Source: Bradyrhizobium canariense (GTDB taxonomy: Bacteria; Pseudomonadota; Alphaproteobacteria; Rhizobiales; Xanthobacteraceae). Taken from it: a DNA stretch of 64,000 nt. Made by a program: the position numbers and the translations under genes. The number at the start of each line of letters is the position of its first letter. Within the stretch, counting starts at the first letter, position 1. The notes beneath the pieces were generated by a model. It made no database searches. It saw only the letters and a program-made list of their open reading frames with translations, and had not been told where the DNA came from. The DNA is taken from positions 5,545,001 through 5,609,000 of the forward strand of contig NZ_LT629750.1 in the NCBI RefSeq assembly GCF_900105125.1, read 5' to 3'. Of the stretch, positions 62,845-64,000 are shown one piece after another.

Positions 62845-64000
62845 ATGAACAAGATCGAAAAGCCACCGCAAGACGATGTCGCCGGCCCCAGCGCGCGGCA
62901 TAAAACCACCCAGGTCATGGTCGGCAATGTCGCCGTGGGCGGCGGCGCGCCGATTGTCGTGCAGTCGATGACCAACACCGACACGGCCGATATCGACGGC
63001 ACGGTAGCGCAGATCGCGGCACTGGCCCGCGCGGGTTCGGAATTGGTGCGCATCACGGTTGACCGCGATGAAGCTGCGGCCGCGGTGCCGCATATCCGTG
63101 ACGGCCTGCGCAAGCGTGGCATCACCACGCCCTTGATCGGCGATTTCCATTATATCGGCCACAAGCTGCTGACGGATTATCCGGCCTGCGCCGAGGCGCT
63201 CGACAAATACCGCATCAATCCCGGCAATGTCGGCTTCAAGAACAAGCGCGACACGCAATTTGCCGACATCATCGAGATCGCGAACAAGAACGACAAGCCG
63301 GTGCGCATCGGCGCCAACTGGGGCTCGCTCGATCAGGAATTGCTGACCAAGCTGATGGACGAGAACACGGCCTCGCCGAATCCGCGCGATGCACGCGCGG
63401 TGACCCGCGAAGCCATGGTGCAGTCGGCGCTGTTGTCCGCCGCCCGGGCCCAAGAGCTCGGCATGCCGAAAAACAAGATGATCCTGTCGGCCAAGGTCTC
63501 GGCCGTGCAGGATCTGATCGCGGTCTATCAGGACCTCGCCGCGCGTTCGGACTACGCGATCCATCTCGGTCTCACCGAAGCCGGCATGGGATCGAAGGGC
63601 ATCGTGGCGTCGTCGGCCGCGCTCGGCATCCTGTTGCAGGACGGCATTGGCGACACCATCCGGATTTCACTGACCCCCGAGCCCGGCGGCGATCGCACGC
63701 TCGAGGTCCAGGTCGCGCAGGAATTGCTGCAGACCATGGGCTTCCGCACCTTCGTGCCGCTGGTTGCGGCATGCCCGGGCTGCGGTCGCACCACCTCGAC
63801 CACGTTCCAGGAATTGGCGCGCAGCATCCAGGATTTCATCCGTGACGAGATGCCGGGCTGGAAAACGCTGTATCCCGGCGTCGAGGAACTCAACGTCGCG
63901 GTGATGGGCTGCATCGTCAACGGCCCCGGCGAATCCAAGCACGCCAATATCGGCATCTCGCTGCCCGGCACCGGCGAAGCGCCGGCCGCGCCCGTGTTCG
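62845..64000 (+). CDS. ispG: 4-hydroxy-3-methylbut-2-enyl-diphosphate synthase (partial)
   Basis: The first 385 residues of IspG (GcpE), which reduces MEcPP to HMBPP in the MEP isoprenoid pathway. The frame runs off the window edge without a stop. [19 protein letters not shown] opens the TIM barrel, then [25 protein letters not shown] and [12 protein letters not shown]. [4Fe-4S] cysteines are in [11 protein letters not shown] and [13 protein letters not shown], with the conserved Glu. ATG 62845 is preceded by TTGAGAG. About 30-50 residues are probably missing at the C terminus. Confidence 0.96.
   Translation, partial: MNKIEKPPQDDVAGPSARHKTTQVMVGNVAVGGGAPIVVQSMTNTDTADIDGTVAQIAALARAGSELVRITVDRDEAAAAVPHIRDGLRKRGITTPLIGDFHYIGHKLLTDYPACAEALDKYRINPGNVGFKNKRDTQFADIIEIANKNDKPVRIGANWGSLDQELLTKLMDENTASPNPRDARAVTREAMVQSALLSAARAQELGMPKNKMILSAKVSAVQDLIAVYQDLAARSDYAIHLGLTEAGMGSKGIVASSAALGILLQDGIGDTIRISLTPEPGGDRTLEVQVAQELLQTMGFRTFVPLVAACPGCGRTTSTTFQELARSIQDFIRDEMPGWKTLYPGVEELNVAVMGCIVNGPGESKHANIGISLPGTGEAPAAPVF

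Overview
The window looks like a chromosomal stretch of a Bradyrhizobium-like alphaproteobacterium (Nitrobacteraceae; Rhodopseudomonas and relatives are possible). The evidence is high GC, a RegS/RegR redox two-component pair, an ispG-glnD-mutS-lptD housekeeping background mixed with protocatechuate catabolism and PHB turnover, and two copies (about 90-620 and 62018-62570) of a dispersed repeat that I recognise from Bradyrhizobium genomes. I see no CRISPR array, rRNA operon, intact prophage or intact insertion sequence.

Region by region. 1-5.6 kb is a scarred accessory region: repeat copy, an ArsR-like fragment cut off at a hydrolase gene, a DUF302 gene, an NTF2-like secreted protein, an AraC regulator, a decayed FixL-type kinase whose stop codon still overlaps an intact FixJ-type regulator, and a recombinase-like tail running into tRNA-Arg(CCG). 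5.7-10 kb holds YccF, an AhpD-like protein, a PAS-GGDEF-EAL protein and an HWE kinase. 10.2-12.7 kb is an SDR / membrane class III cyclase / cupin operon. 12.7-23.6 kb carries a P450 with a luciferase-like flavin monooxygenase, a sulfatase-modifying-factor-like protein, an MFS pump, a PHB-depolymerase-type esterase, a hybrid PAS kinase and an MBL hydrolase. 23.7-27 kb has two convergent GH13 enzymes (alpha-glucosidase and trehalose-synthase type). 27-34 kb holds mmcB, regR-regS, an ABC-2 exporter, intracellular phaZ and a YgjP-like metallopeptidase. 34-48.5 kb holds a class A PBP, a branched-chain amino-acid type binding protein, glnD, a sulfonate/nitrate-type ABC operon with OsmC, and mutS. 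48.8-51.5 kb is pcaF-pcaH-pcaG. 51.5-56.4 kb is an emrB-emrA-marR efflux operon with a perfect palindromic operator, then zur and an EamA exporter. 56.4-64 kb holds an EnvZ/OmpR-type pair, a stand-alone lptD, the second repeat copy, and ispG cut by the window edge.

I did not find a clearly new multi-gene system. The most informative unlabelled signals are (i) the FixL-type kinase remnant at 4430-4590 that makes the regulator at 4587 an orphan, (ii) the recombinase-like tail at tRNA-Arg, which marks a possible old integration site, (iii) the 62-kb-spaced direct repeats and a family of palindromic intergenic repeats, two of which (36426 and 50044) are near-identical inverted copies, and (iv) several uncharacterised operator-like repeats. 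Positions of internal residues are counted by eye and are approximate.
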